A stretch of 35,426 nucleotides of DNA from Mariniblastus sp. (GTDB taxonomy: Bacteria; Planctomycetota; Planctomycetia; Pirellulales; Pirellulaceae). The position numbers were made by a program, and so were the translations under genes. Positions 1-10,200 of the stretch are shown piece after piece (positions within the stretch are counted from its first letter, which is position 1; every line of letters starts with the position of its first letter). The notes beneath the pieces were generated by a model, which worked only from the letters and a program-made list of their open reading frames with translations, searched no databases and was not told the DNA's origin. Location of the stretch: the NCBI GenBank assembly GCA_011523945.1, contig WTFU01000113.1, forward strand, positions 1 to 35,426, given 5' to 3'.

Positions 1-229
1 TGTACATATCATCTGACAACATCGTGCCATCAAATGTAAACAGATGAGACCTCAAAACGAGTGCGAATACACCCGCGAGGAATAACGCGACCGTGACGCC
101 AATGAGGTACATAATCCCAATGCGCTTGTGATCGAGTGTGAATGCCCAAGACTTCCAACCCTTTGAACAATTCAAAAAGTTGGTTTCAGGGGTACCGAAA
201 AGTTTTTGCCGCGTGCTTGCATCTACCAT
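1..229 (-). CDS. coxA: Cytochrome c oxidase subunit I, N-terminal fragment (gene continues past the window edge)
   Basis: Heme-copper oxidase subunit I forms the membrane core that reduces oxygen and pumps protons. Only the first 76 codons are visible. Starting at the ATG at 229, the protein has a hydrophilic N-terminus of about 33 residues, then the family signature DHKRIGIMYL leading into the first transmembrane helix. The catalytic histidines lie outside the window. It follows coxB by 84 bases on the same strand, which fits a caa3-type coxBA order. The family call rests on the DHKRIG motif and the position after coxB. The gene is cut by the window, not broken. Confidence 0.9.
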   Translation of the reverse strand, partial: MVDASTRQKLFGTPETNFLNCSKGWKSWAFTLDHKRIGIMYLIGVTVALFLAGVFALVLRSHLFTFDGTMLSDDMY

Positions 230-313
230 AATTCTAGCCTTAGTTTCAGCAAGCTGATTAGGCTCGCTGTTTAGTTGTAAGTTAACGAATCAATTCGCTG
301 AATTGATCAATTC

Positions 314-1408
314 CTACTTCGCATCTCCTGATTGTTCCTTGAGTTCTTTCAGGTAAGCGATTACGTAATCGACGTCCTTCTGATCCAGAATTCCTTTGAA
401 GGAATTCATTTTTGAAACCGGACCATAGCCTTCGACAATGTGTTTTTCCGGGTACCAAATCGAATCGAGAACGTAGTCCTCGTCCACCAATTCAGTTGTC
501 CCGTCAATCATCCTTTCGTTTTTGCCCCAAATCAGGTTCAACGCCGGCCCCGTTGCAGCTTGACCGTCGACCTTATGACAGCCCGAGCAATGGATTTGAT
601 AAATCCGCTGACCGTTTTCGAATGGTGTTTTTTCTGCTTCGATCCACTTGGTGTTGTTCTTGCGGTCTTCATCCGAAGTATGAACGATGCAGGCAGTTTT
701 CATTTTCGAGTGACCGGTGCCGCAATACTCATTACACGACAGCCTGTAGACGCCTTCCTTGATTGGTTCGAAGTAGGCGTAAGTGTAACGACCCGGTACG
801 ATGTCCTGTTTCTGTCGGAACGCCGGAACGAAGAAACTGTGAAGCACATCCTCCGATTGCATGATTAGCCGAACTGGTTTGTCTCGGACCAAATGGAGTT
901 CGTTTGTCTGGTCACCGTCTTCATAAGTAAATAGCCAGCCGAATTGTTTGGCCGTTACTTGAATTTCCTCCGCGCTCTCCTTGGGAATACGCATTTCAAA
1001 CCAGGTTTCAGCGCCGACATAGAAAATCCAGACTAGGATGATACTCGGAAGTACCGACCAAAGGATCTCAATGGCCGTGTTGTGGGATGAACTTGGTTCC
1101 GGTGCGATCACACCGTCTTTTCGGCGATATTTCACACAAAAGTAGACCATTGATCCTACGATCGCCACGAAGAAGATGAGCGAAATCCAAAAAACTGCCA
1201 TGTACAGAAAATCAACTTCACCTGCAAACGATGACGCTTGAGTGGGGAACCAATATTCCGTTGCGAAAGGATTGGACGTACCTTCACGGACTAGCGATGA
1301 TTCAGGAACAGTTGTTCCCTGCATGCTAATTGCTTCGGTGCGTTCTCGTAAGTTTTCCAGTTCGCTATTGTTGGTCTGAGCGAGCATCAAGGGTAATTGC
1401 CAATTCAT
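314..1408 (-). CDS. coxB: Cytochrome c oxidase subunit II with C-terminal cytochrome c domain (caa3 type)
   Basis: Subunit II accepts electrons and passes them through CuA to subunit I. The 364-residue protein has two membrane helices (about 66-92 and 112-132) followed by a periplasmic cupredoxin domain. The CuA ligands are all present: H190, then C225, E227, C229, H233 and M236 in the motif CNEYCGTGHSKM. A cytochrome c domain follows, with heme motif CSGCH at 274-278 and a likely axial Met near 334. Fusion of cytochrome c to subunit II defines caa3 oxidases, so electrons can arrive directly from the upstream complex. The gene lies between the SCO chaperone gene (65-base gap) and coxA. It looks intact. 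Confidence 0.95.
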   Translation of the reverse strand: MNWQLPLMLAQTNNSELENLRERTEAISMQGTTVPESSLVREGTSNPFATEYWFPTQASSFAGEVDFLYMAVFWISLIFFVAIVGSMVYFCVKYRRKDGVIAPEPSSSHNTAIEILWSVLPSIILVWIFYVGAETWFEMRIPKESAEEIQVTAKQFGWLFTYEDGDQTNELHLVRDKPVRLIMQSEDVLHSFFVPAFRQKQDIVPGRYTYAYFEPIKEGVYRLSCNEYCGTGHSKMKTACIVHTSDEDRKNNTKWIEAEKTPFENGQRIYQIHCSGCHKVDGQAATGPALNLIWGKNERMIDGTTELVDEDYVLDSIWYPEKHIVEGYGPVSKMNSFKGILDQKDVDYVIAYLKELKEQSGDAK

Positions 1409-1473
1409 TGTGGTTGTCTATCTCTTTGTGTGATCGTACTAGGATCGTAATTGGACTATTTTTGTTTTATTGG

Positions 1474-2409
1474 TCATCCGACTGTGGTCGGCAAATAATC
1501 GGGATCATCTTTTTTTGTACCTCGCCGGAACAGCCAGTAAGGAACCAAGGTGCCCAGAAGCAGTATCGCTGTCAGTGCACCACCGATTCGCATGATCGCC
1601 ATTGCCTGAAACGTGTAGCGACCAGTTGATTCGTTAAAAGTGAAGCATCCCAATCCGTAGTTCAGGATGTTGATAGGTGATCCTATTTTTCCTTCCGCTG
1701 ATTCAACCAAGGCTTGCTCGATCGTGCCGGCGTCATAATTCAGTCCGTGGATGTAACGAACAATTTTTCCCTTGGGAGAAATCAAAATAAATACTGGTGG
1801 ATGTGAATATAGTTTTTGTTCCCGGACGTACTTGTATCGAAATCCGCAGATGTCAGCCAGTAACTGGATATCATCTTCGTCGCCAGTCAAAAAGTGCCAA
1901 CCGTCTTGAGAATTTTCACGGTCGAACTTGCTGTATCTTTTGACGTACTTGGCCTTCGATTGTCTCGCCCGGGAAGTCTGTTCATTGGGATCAATGCTTA
2001 GTGAAACCATCTGAAAATCTTCATCAACTTTGAACTTGATGTCTCGCAATGTGTCAGTCATGTTTTCTAACTGAACGCTACACAGTTTCGGGCAGTCCGA
2101 GTAATTGAATGATAGCATCACAGGTCGTTTGCCATCAAAATATTTGCCAATTTGAACGAATCGATTCTCTTCATCGTGGAATGTAATGTCAGGAACAATG
2201 AACTCACCCGTCTGAGAATCGACACCTATGTTTTGACCGACTTTTGGCTTCTCATTAATCCCGTAAGGATCAGAGTTTTTGGATGTTTCAGTGGCCGTTT
2301 TGGACGATTGATCTTCTGGTGTTTGTCCAAACGCAAATCCGCCCCAGTTGGCTGCGGCAAAGCACGCGGCCAGGATTAAGGCGATTCGATAGTTTGGTTT
2401 GAAGATCAT
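1474..2409 (-). CDS. SCO1/SenC/PrrC-type copper chaperone with C-terminal membrane anchor
   Basis: SCO proteins are thioredoxin-fold copper chaperones that load the CuA site of oxidase subunit II. The 311-residue protein has an N-terminal signal peptide or anchor (about 8-28). A thioredoxin-like domain carries the copper motif CPKLC (C106, C110) and the third ligand histidine H203 in the segment YSHPPVF. After the domain comes a further hydrophobic helix near 270-295 and a basic tail, so the protein is probably anchored at its C-terminus facing the periplasm. It lies just upstream of coxB, its expected client. PrrC of Rhodobacter belongs to this family, which is notable because a RegB/PrrB-like kinase is encoded at 14937-16313. 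Confidence 0.92.
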   Translation of the reverse strand: MIFKPNYRIALILAACFAAANWGGFAFGQTPEDQSSKTATETSKNSDPYGINEKPKVGQNIGVDSQTGEFIVPDITFHDEENRFVQIGKYFDGKRPVMLSFNYSDCPKLCSVQLENMTDTLRDIKFKVDEDFQMVSLSIDPNEQTSRARQSKAKYVKRYSKFDRENSQDGWHFLTGDEDDIQLLADICGFRYKYVREQKLYSHPPVFILISPKGKIVRYIHGLNYDAGTIEQALVESAEGKIGSPINILNYGLGCFTFNESTGRYTFQAMAIMRIGGALTAILLLGTLVPYWLFRRGTKKDDPDYLPTTVG

Positions 2410-2447
2410 TCTTTTAAAAGTTGCTTAAAAGTCAGTTGTTGTTCGAG

Positions 2448-2732
2448 TTAGTTTCCGTATTTGGAAACGACCTTTTCCATGGCGAGAGAAATTGGAACTG
2501 GAGCTTTTACAAGTTCTTCTTTTTGGGCTTCGATCTCTACTACTGAGGGCATCGCCTCGACACCAGATGCATTCCTAATAAGAAAACTGTTTTGCCAGTG
2601 GTAACATAACCCTTGCACAAACATAATTGTCAGCAAGGTGACCAAGGCACTGATTGCACCGACCAGAACGATCACAGGTGTATTAACGTCGTCGTAGCTA
2701 GGTGCTTCGTGGGTTGTATTTGAATCGGACAT
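2448..2732 (-). CDS. Small single-helix membrane protein of the ACIII/caa3 operon, function unknown
   Basis: This 94-residue protein has a hydrophilic N-terminus, one transmembrane helix (about residues 20-43), and a roughly 50-residue soluble tail. I see no cofactor-binding motif. It lies between actF (60-base gap) and the SCO gene (38-base gap), so it is very likely co-transcribed with the respiratory complex. Alternative complex III in other bacteria often has a small extra subunit (ActG), and this could be a positional counterpart or an oxidase assembly factor. That role is inferred from context only; I do not recognise the sequence as a named family. Confidence 0.7.
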   Translation of the reverse strand: MSDSNTTHEAPSYDDVNTPVIVLVGAISALVTLLTIMFVQGLCYHWQNSFLIRNASGVEAMPSVVEIEAQKEELVKAPVPISLAMEKVVSKYGN

Positions 2733-2792
2733 CTTATTCTTTACGCTTTGTGTTTTGTTTTGGTTTACTAATGAATCAATGACAATGAACGA

Positions 2793-4091
2793 TTAATGAA
2801 CTTCGTGGTTCAATGCTTCGCCAAGCCGAGGATCTTTTAGTGGCACGAGTGGACGATTTCCCGCGATCATGCAGAACATCGCGATGTAAACGGCAATCAC
2901 CCCAACCATGCACGCGAGATCAATTACAATTCCCATTCCGGTCAGAGTGTAAAGGTTCGCTTCGGGATTCATTTGTGGCATGATCAACCAATAATGATCA
3001 ACCCAGTGCATTGCTAAAATAAAGACCGCGGAAAACGCCAGCAGTTTTCGGTTTCGGCGGAGTCCACGTCCCATCAAGAGAAAGAACGGGATGAAAAGGT
3101 GGCCGACCAACAACAAGATTGAGAGTGTCATCCAGCCCGGTTGATTGATCCGCAGGTTGTACCAGAAAGTTTCTTCCGGAATGTTGGCGTACCAAATCAA
3201 TAGAAATTGACTGAAGGCAATGTAGCCCCAAAAGATCACGAACCCCTGCATCAGTTTACCAAGGTCATGGTAATGATCGATGGTGATTTCGTCGGTGACA
3301 CGACCGGTTTTCTGCAACCAGAGGCCAGTCAAAAGAATCGTACAAAGAGCACTCAAAAAGGCCCCGGCAAAAAAGTAAACGGGGAACATCGTACTGAACC
3401 AGAGCGCGGAAAGTGACATCTCCATATCAAACGAAGAGAACACGACCGTAACTGCGAACAGGATCATCAACGGTGCCGAAAAGGCTTGCATTCGGGAGGT
3501 TAGACTCTTGTCACCCGTTTTATCCTGCTTTAACGAATTGCTTAGAAAGAACCAAGCCATTCCACCCCATACAAGGAAGTAGGCAATGACACGAACGGTG
3601 AAGAAGTTCTGATTAAGAAACTGGTACTTCATTTGTTCTAGAGGTGGGCGGTTGGCCACGGTTTCAAACTCAATCTTTTCAGCATCTGTCAGATCGTGCA
3701 TCGTCCATCCGCCTTGATTCCAACTGTAGATCATGTCACTACCGCTGATTACCGTGGCGAGAATTGGGATGAACAAAATACCAAGTCCCAGTGCACACAT
3801 CGCATAAAGTTCGGCAACACGTCGAATCGTGACGCTCCAACCCGCACGGGTGAGGTGCATGATGGTGACGAAAAACAGGCAACCTACCGAGATCGAAAGT
3901 ACAAAACAAAAACTTGTCAGGTAGGTGAACATGAATCGCTTCAAGCCACCTTCGTCGGCGCTCAAAGACAGCATGATTGCTAAGCCGATTCCGATCGCAC
4001 CAACGATCAACGCCACTGGAGCGGTTCGGAGATGCCCACCGTTAAGTGTTGTGATCGGGGAGGTGATTTTTGCAGGTCTAGTTTCGTGCAT
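2793..4091 (-). CDS. actF: Alternative complex III membrane subunit ActF
   Basis: ActF is one of two NrfD/PsrC-like integral membrane subunits of alternative complex III, a quinol:cytochrome c (or direct oxidase) oxidoreductase that replaces the bc1 complex. The 432-residue protein contains about ten hydrophobic helices spread over its whole length, and no cysteine-based cofactor motif is evident. It begins with a short cytoplasmic leader before the first helix (about 26-46). It follows the ActD-ActE fusion by 86 bases and precedes the small membrane protein. The subfamily call rests on both its membrane pattern and the conserved gene order. ActC is the paralogous membrane subunit upstream. 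Confidence 0.9.
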   Translation of the reverse strand: MHETRPAKITSPITTLNGGHLRTAPVALIVGAIGIGLAIMLSLSADEGGLKRFMFTYLTSFCFVLSISVGCLFFVTIMHLTRAGWSVTIRRVAELYAMCALGLGILFIPILATVISGSDMIYSWNQGGWTMHDLTDAEKIEFETVANRPPLEQMKYQFLNQNFFTVRVIAYFLVWGGMAWFFLSNSLKQDKTGDKSLTSRMQAFSAPLMILFAVTVVFSSFDMEMSLSALWFSTMFPVYFFAGAFLSALCTILLTGLWLQKTGRVTDEITIDHYHDLGKLMQGFVIFWGYIAFSQFLLIWYANIPEETFWYNLRINQPGWMTLSILLLVGHLFIPFFLLMGRGLRRNRKLLAFSAVFILAMHWVDHYWLIMPQMNPEANLYTLTGMGIVIDLACMVGVIAVYIAMFCMIAGNRPLVPLKDPRLGEALNHEVH

Positions 4092-4177
4092 TTCAGATCT
4101 TGTCTTGTTGTTTTACTGAACAGCCAGAATAGGTTGGTAAAATCCGTTCAGGTTCGCCTGAGCGGAGTCATCTAAAA

Positions 4178-5650
4178 TTAAGGCTTCGGTTGGGTTTTAT
4201 CTTCCGGGGTGGTCGCTGCCTCACTGTCGCCACTCGCTTTGGAGTCTTCGCTACTCTCTTCATCGCTTACAGCTACGACTGGTTTAATTCCAGTTTCTTG
4301 AAGGGCTTTGACATAAGCAACGATCGCCCATCGGTCTTCTGTTGGGATTTGAGCTCCGTAGGGTCCCATCGTGCCACGGCCATTGGAAATCGTTTCAAAA
4401 ATACGACCGAGTGGATTCTTCTCTGGGTTGCTGACGGTTGCGTCGTGCAATGATTTGGCGGAAGTCCACTGTGCTTTGCCGGTGGCTGCCAGAGCGACGG
4501 CGCGTTGATTGACAAGTCCATCGCCATTGGCGGCATAGCCGTGACAGGCCGCACAGTAAATATTGAAACGTACCTGTCCTCGCTCCAACAATGCCTCGTC
4601 GACAGTGATCTCTTTGGGAAACTCGGTCACGTACATGCTGACGTCTTCTTCCGCGGGTGCCGCTTGAGCTTCGTCTTGCGTTCCAAGACTCGTGCGGACC
4701 GAACCTTGCGGTGTCGTTAATGAAACGGTGGGCACATAATCGCTTTTAATACCCTGATATAGCTCGGTATCAGCATCGAGTTGCCCTCGGGCGACTGAAC
4801 CTTCTACAGGGGCTCGCATGACTCGCTCGTCTGCAAACAAGTAACGATCGTTCATCATGATCGGACTTACAGTTTGGGTTTTTGATTTATCTTGCCAGTC
4901 CATATCCGGAACAACATGGAGCCGCGGTGCCCGACTGGTCATTCCCATCGCCCGGAAAATTGCGACTGGAGGGAGTAACAGCAGGATCGCACCCATCAAG
5001 GCCACCAATCGCAGCCAACTAGGCAGGTTGTTGTCGGTGAGATCTCGCCGGCATTCATCGATGGAAACGGCACCCCACTCATTAAGTTGAGCTTCGGTCG
5101 AACCGCGATCGAATTGCTCATCAGCCTCTTCAATCATCAAAAAGAATTTATCGTTGGTCGCTCGCTTGAATCGGGAAATCCGATGCAGTGGATTTGAAAG
5201 CATTGGAAGTTTGTTCAGGAACCACATTCCAAAGAAAGTTGCAAATGCACTGGAAAGTACGATGACTTCAAAAGTTACCGGAATGTTTGCCGGAAGACTG
5301 AAGTACGGTTTGCCTGAAATTTTAAAACGATAGCCGGGAAATACGGGTGACTCGTCAGTGCTGAATTCTCCCAGTGATCCACCGTTGGTGTACCACTGCA
5401 TTCCCAAACCAATAAATACCGCACCGACAGCAATGCCGAGCACAATGAACGGAAGAATCGTTCGCTTGATTCCCAAGGCTGGATCAATGCCATGCACCGG
5501 AAACGGTGAAAAGGCATCGGTCTTTGTATAACCTGCTTGCCGAGCTTGGTCGCATGCTTGTACCAGCGATTCCGGGTCATCGAATTGGGCAACCAATCCG
5601 ATTAGTTTGGAGTTTTCGTCGGTATTGCTGTTTGTATTTTCTTCAGCCAT
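4178..5650 (-). CDS. actDE: ActD-ActE fusion: DUF3341 membrane domain plus monoheme cytochrome c subunit of alternative complex III
   Basis: This 490-residue protein joins two subunits that are usually separate. Residues 1-190 match the ActD (DUF3341) type: a small soluble N-domain beginning with LIGLVAQF, then two helices (about 65-83 and 125-145). A further helix at about 213-233 leads into the periplasmic ActE part, which has the subunit's typical NDRYLFADERVMRAPVEG segment (267-284). A cytochrome c domain follows, with heme motif CAACH at 366-370 and probable axial Met428 (GTMGPYG). The C-terminal 30 residues are low-complexity, rich in Glu, Ser and Asp. No stop codon or frameshift lies between the halves. 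It lies between actC and actF, exactly where actD and actE would be. Confidence 0.9.
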   Translation of the reverse strand: MAEENTNSNTDENSKLIGLVAQFDDPESLVQACDQARQAGYTKTDAFSPFPVHGIDPALGIKRTILPFIVLGIAVGAVFIGLGMQWYTNGGSLGEFSTDESPVFPGYRFKISGKPYFSLPANIPVTFEVIVLSSAFATFFGMWFLNKLPMLSNPLHRISRFKRATNDKFFLMIEEADEQFDRGSTEAQLNEWGAVSIDECRRDLTDNNLPSWLRLVALMGAILLLLPPVAIFRAMGMTSRAPRLHVVPDMDWQDKSKTQTVSPIMMNDRYLFADERVMRAPVEGSVARGQLDADTELYQGIKSDYVPTVSLTTPQGSVRTSLGTQDEAQAAPAEEDVSMYVTEFPKEITVDEALLERGQVRFNIYCAACHGYAANGDGLVNQRAVALAATGKAQWTSAKSLHDATVSNPEKNPLGRIFETISNGRGTMGPYGAQIPTEDRWAIVAYVKALQETGIKPVVAVSDEESSEDSKASGDSEAATTPEDKTQPKP

Positions 5651-5743
5651 TTTTCTTCAGTCTCTGTTGTAGCTTGGTTAGCCAATGTCTCTTTTGTTTG
5701 CCGATTCCGAGGGCCTCGAAGTTCGGCAAGAACTTATGCTCAA

Positions 5744-7132
5744 TTAATGATCTTTTGGTCGCGGCATGACGCCTTTGACTTCCGCCATTGCGATGACTGG
5801 CAAGTAGCGGCAGAACAGCGTGAACAGTGTAAAGAACAATCCAAAGCTTCCAATTAGCATCAGGATGTCTACCCAGGTTGGATGAAAGTAAGCCCAGCTC
5901 GAGGGAACAAAGTCTCGACAAAGGGAGGTGATCGTAATCACGAATCGCTCAAACCACATTCCAATGTTCACAAAGATGCAAATGATCACCATGAACCAAG
6001 GTGTCGTTCGGCACCACTTAATCCAGAACACTTGCGGGATTAAGACGTTGCAACTGACCATAATCCAATAGGCCCACCAGTAGTTTCCAAACGCTCGGTT
6101 GTAGAATGCATAACTCTCGTAGGGAACGCCCGAATACCAGGCGATAAAGAACTCAATTCCATATGCGGTTCCCACCATCATGCCTGTGGCCATGATGATT
6201 TTATTCATGTTTTCTAGGTGCCTTAAGGTGATCAGGTTTTCCAGTCCATATAGTTTACGAACTGGAACCAACAAAGTGACAACCATCGCGAATCCACTGA
6301 AAATCGCACCCGCGACAAAGTAAGGCGGGAAGATCGTGGTGTGCCAACCGGGAACCTGAGAGACAGCAAAGTCAAAACTAACGATGGTGTGAACACTCAA
6401 AACCAAAGGCGTCGCGAGCGCGGCTAGAATGGTGTAAGCGATCTCGTAACGATGCCACGCTCGGGCCGAACCAGTCCAGCCAAGCGAGAGAAGTCCATAA
6501 ACGAACTTGCCAATCTTTGATGTACAGCGGTCACGGAAGGTCGCGATATCGGGCACCATCCCCATGTACCAAAACAAAATGGAGACGGTGGCGTAGGTCG
6601 AAACCGCAAACACGTCCCACAAGAGAGGACTTCGGAAGTTGGGCCACATCGCCAGGTGTTCGGTGGGAATTGGAAACAGCCAGTAAAAGACCCACACGCG
6701 TCCAATGTGAACACCTGGAAAGAGTCCGGCACAGACAACCGCGAAAATGGTCATCGCCTCCGCCGCGCGGTTGATACTTGTTCGCCAGTTTTGACGGAAC
6801 AAGAACAGAATCGCTGAAATCAGCGTTCCCGCATGTCCAATACCAACCCAGAAAACGAAGTTGACAATCGGCCAACCCCAATAAGCGGGATTGTTGTTTC
6901 CCCAGACACCGACACCGTCCATCAGGAGGTGTCCGACACATCCGCCGAGAACCATTAAAAGTGAGATGGCGGCACCGAGAACGATAAACCAGATCTTTGG
7001 CGGTTTATCCGCTTCCCAGATACCACAGACCTCATCCGTTACGCCAGCATAATCAAGACCACCAAGAATCAGTGGAGATCGTTCACCCGCGTCATCATAT
7101 GTATTGTCTAAACTTGGATTGACCGTAGCCAT
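5744..7132 (-). CDS. actC: Alternative complex III quinol-oxidising membrane subunit ActC (NrfD/PsrC family)
   Basis: ActC is the NrfD-like membrane subunit thought to hold the quinol site next to the Fe-S clusters of ActB. From the ATG at 7132 the protein has 462 residues with about ten transmembrane helices. An upstream in-frame start at 7189 is possible. I prefer 7132 because an AGAGA ribosome-binding site lies about ten bases before it, and the extra 19 residues are basic and unlike the family's N-terminus. Typical segments include the [19 protein letters not shown] stretch near the second helix. It follows actB by 138 bases and precedes the ActD-ActE fusion by 93. Confidence 0.93.
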   Translation of the reverse strand: MATVNPSLDNTYDDAGERSPLILGGLDYAGVTDEVCGIWEADKPPKIWFIVLGAAISLLMVLGGCVGHLLMDGVGVWGNNNPAYWGWPIVNFVFWVGIGHAGTLISAILFLFRQNWRTSINRAAEAMTIFAVVCAGLFPGVHIGRVWVFYWLFPIPTEHLAMWPNFRSPLLWDVFAVSTYATVSILFWYMGMVPDIATFRDRCTSKIGKFVYGLLSLGWTGSARAWHRYEIAYTILAALATPLVLSVHTIVSFDFAVSQVPGWHTTIFPPYFVAGAIFSGFAMVVTLLVPVRKLYGLENLITLRHLENMNKIIMATGMMVGTAYGIEFFIAWYSGVPYESYAFYNRAFGNYWWAYWIMVSCNVLIPQVFWIKWCRTTPWFMVIICIFVNIGMWFERFVITITSLCRDFVPSSWAYFHPTWVDILMLIGSFGLFFTLFTLFCRYLPVIAMAEVKGVMPRPKDH

Positions 7133-7270
7133 CAAATAAATCTCTTTGTGGATGTTTAAGTTTTTGTATCGTCGTGATCCGGGCGGCATCCACCCAGGGC
7201 TCTTTTTTCAGCCTTCGAAATCTGACAGTTTAAAAAACAAATACTGTCGCAATCGAAGAACTGACAAACG

Positions 7271-10200
7271 TTATTTTTCCGTCTCAGCTTTATGTTCGCC
7301 ATCAGCATGATCATGAGCGGCCTTACCGTCGTGATCATCCTCATGTTTCGTGTCCGCGTGATGGCTATGATCGTCGTCATGACTATCATGACCATGCTCC
7401 CCGTGTGAACCGTGACCTCCGTGGTGACCTACGGAATTCCGATCGTCAATATCACGCAAGGCTTCATGCGGATTTCGCACGCGTGCGAGGTACTGGGTTC
7501 GCGGTCGATTGTTTAATTCTTCAAGCATTGAGTATGCTCGTGGGCTGGCATGTGCTTTTGCAACATCGCTCTCAAAATTGTGCAAATCACCAAACTTAAT
7601 GGCCTCGGTTGGACAGGAGTCCTGGCAGGCAGTGGTGATTTCGTTTGGACCAATTTTGCGATGTTCGACTTTCGCTTTGATCTTTCCAGCTTGAATGCGT
7701 TGAACACAGTAGGTGCATTTTTCCATTACACCGCGACTGCGAATGGTGACCTCAGGATTCATCATTAAGTTTTGCAGTTTTCGGTCGCCCTCTGGAACCT
7801 TGTCAGCGCCGGGGTACTTGAGGAAAGTTTCTGCATCACTGTAGTTGAAGAAGTTGAAACGACGCACCTTGTATGGACAGTTGTTGCCGCAGTATCGAGT
7901 GCCGATACAGCGGTTGTAAACCATATCGTTTAGACCCTCATTGCTGTGAACCGTTGCGGCGACCGGACAGACCGTCTCACATGGAGCGTTCTCACAGTGG
8001 TGACAGGCAACAGGTTGGTGGACAACCTGAATCTCATCCGGTGTCGAATTAGTTTCGTCGTTGTCGGTAAGACTATCAGGGGTTTTGATGTAGAGGTTGT
8101 CGCCGTAGTAGCGGTCAATTCGCATCCAATGCATTTCCCGGCCGCGCCAAACATCATCCTTGCCAACAACGGGGATGTTGTTCTCCGCCTGACAGGCGAC
8201 GACGCACGAGTTGCAACCAATGCATTTATTTAGATCGATGGACATCCCCCAGACGTTTTCGTAGGTCGTTGGAAGGCCTTCGGAGTTCAGGTTTTCATAA
8301 TCAACGCGGGCGCCCGGTGTTAAGTCAAACAGCTCGTGATGCATGTGAAAGGCTTCAGGCCACTTGTGTTTCTGTCCCTCTGCCCATTTTTCCATCTCTG
8401 GCGTGTCGTCCACCGGTGGCTTTTGCTCGTCCAGGTCGTTCGTTGTGAAACTAACCTGATTCAAAACGGGGAGAGCTCCCGATTTGTTAGCCGCCGATTT
8501 TGTCTTGGGTGGTAGCTTATCGGTTTGAAGCGGATATCGCTCCAAAAACTCTTGATAGCTGTCGAGGCTACCTTCGCGGATAAGTCCGCTGCGGTCACTC
8601 TCTTTTTTGCTCGGATCGCGAAACATTCTCGCTTGAATTTCGTCACGAGCAGTTGCATCAATTTCCCACGGCTCCTGAACGATTGCCAGTCGATACAGTG
8701 TTGACGTGGATACAACTGCTCCAGCATCGGCTGTCTGTACAAGCCAATGGTTGTTCTCTGCAGATCGAATAGGATTCACATCAACACCCACTGAATCAAC
8801 GCCGGTGTCTTGGTCACCACCGACTCTTCCAGCCAGTGTCCGTCCGTAACCCGTTTCAATCCCGATTGAACCATCCGCCTGACCGGGCTGGATGACTACC
8901 GGGATCGTAATGTCTTTGCCGTTCAAAGTGACGCTCATCAGAGTCGCCTTCGACTTCGACGACATTCCATGTTGATGTAGGTTGAACTGCTTCGCTGTTC
9001 TTGGGCTAACAGATGCAACGTTGTCCCATGCTACCTTGGTGAAAAAATCTGGTAGCTCTTGAAGCCATGAATTATTCGCAAAGCATCCGTCGTACAACGA
9101 ACTGCTTGGGTTGAAGACAATTTCAAGGCCGCTCTCTTTTCCCCAGAGCCTGCTCCACTGATCGCTTGGTGTGCAATCCCAGCTCGATGGTGTGCCGGTT
9201 ATTGAGGCACTGACTTCCGGTGCCATTTCCGCTGAAACGAAACCATCGTGAACTGCTTTTTTCCAAGCAGCTTCATTCATTGGATTGGTTTCTCGAACAA
9301 TCGCCTGGCCATCGGTCACTTCTCTGCCCATCAGAATGGCCAGGGTTTCCAAGTCAGACTTCCCACCAAAGAGTGGATTGATAAAGGGCTGTCCAAGTAG
9401 AACCGATCCATTGTTGGCGTAACCATCTTTCCAACATGCCAGAGGATGAGCGACCGCACTGATCCATTTACATTTGGCACCTGTCTCGTTCTTGAACGAA
9501 GCGATATGCAGTGACTTTTCGACTTTGCTTAGCGCATCTCCCAAACCTAATTCCCGAGGGGCATCAAACACGGGGTTGCCACCGAGAATAATGACGGTCT
9601 TGAACTGACCGGCCTTTAATTTGGTGGCGAAATCGTTGATCGCGCTGATGGTAGAAGGACGTTTCGGATCAGAAACTTCAGTGAATGTGATCGTCTTACC
9701 GTGGTTGCCAAGTTTGTCATTCAAACTGTGCACCAATGCGTGAACCTTTGGCGACTGCTTTTCACCGGCGACGATAACGCATTGCCCTTTGTGAAGCACG
9801 AGATCTGAAGCCATCGCGGCGAGAACTTTTTTGCGGTAAGGCAGTGTAGGATCGACAGCTCCATCCTCTACCTTGCCGATTTCTTCTGCCAGTTGTGCCG
9901 CGAAGCCTTCGATGTCGGAGCTTCGAACAGCGATGCGGTGATCCGCCGCTGCACCCGTGGTTGTAAACTGGCTTTCAACGACATACATCCGGCTCATTTT
10001 TTTACTATCAGCATCGCGCCCCTTGGCAAACTTAACGCTGTTAGCAACTCCGGAACCAACGGTTGATAAAATGTCTGCGTCGAGTGAGACGATAATCTTG
10101 GCTTCGTCTAGTTTGTAATGAGCACGAAGGGGACGACCAAACGCCAGCTTACTTCCTTCACGAGTGTTGTCATCTGAAACCGGTGAGTAACTGAACCACT

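Noticed and set aside
6531..6941. 136-codon minus-strand frame within actC
   Set aside because: It is an out-of-frame shadow of actC, whose membrane-protein sequence and conserved motifs are clear.
7156..7395. 79-codon minus-strand frame with Met/Ile/Thr-rich sequence at the actB end
   Set aside because: It arises from reading the His/Asp-rich tail of ActB in another frame.
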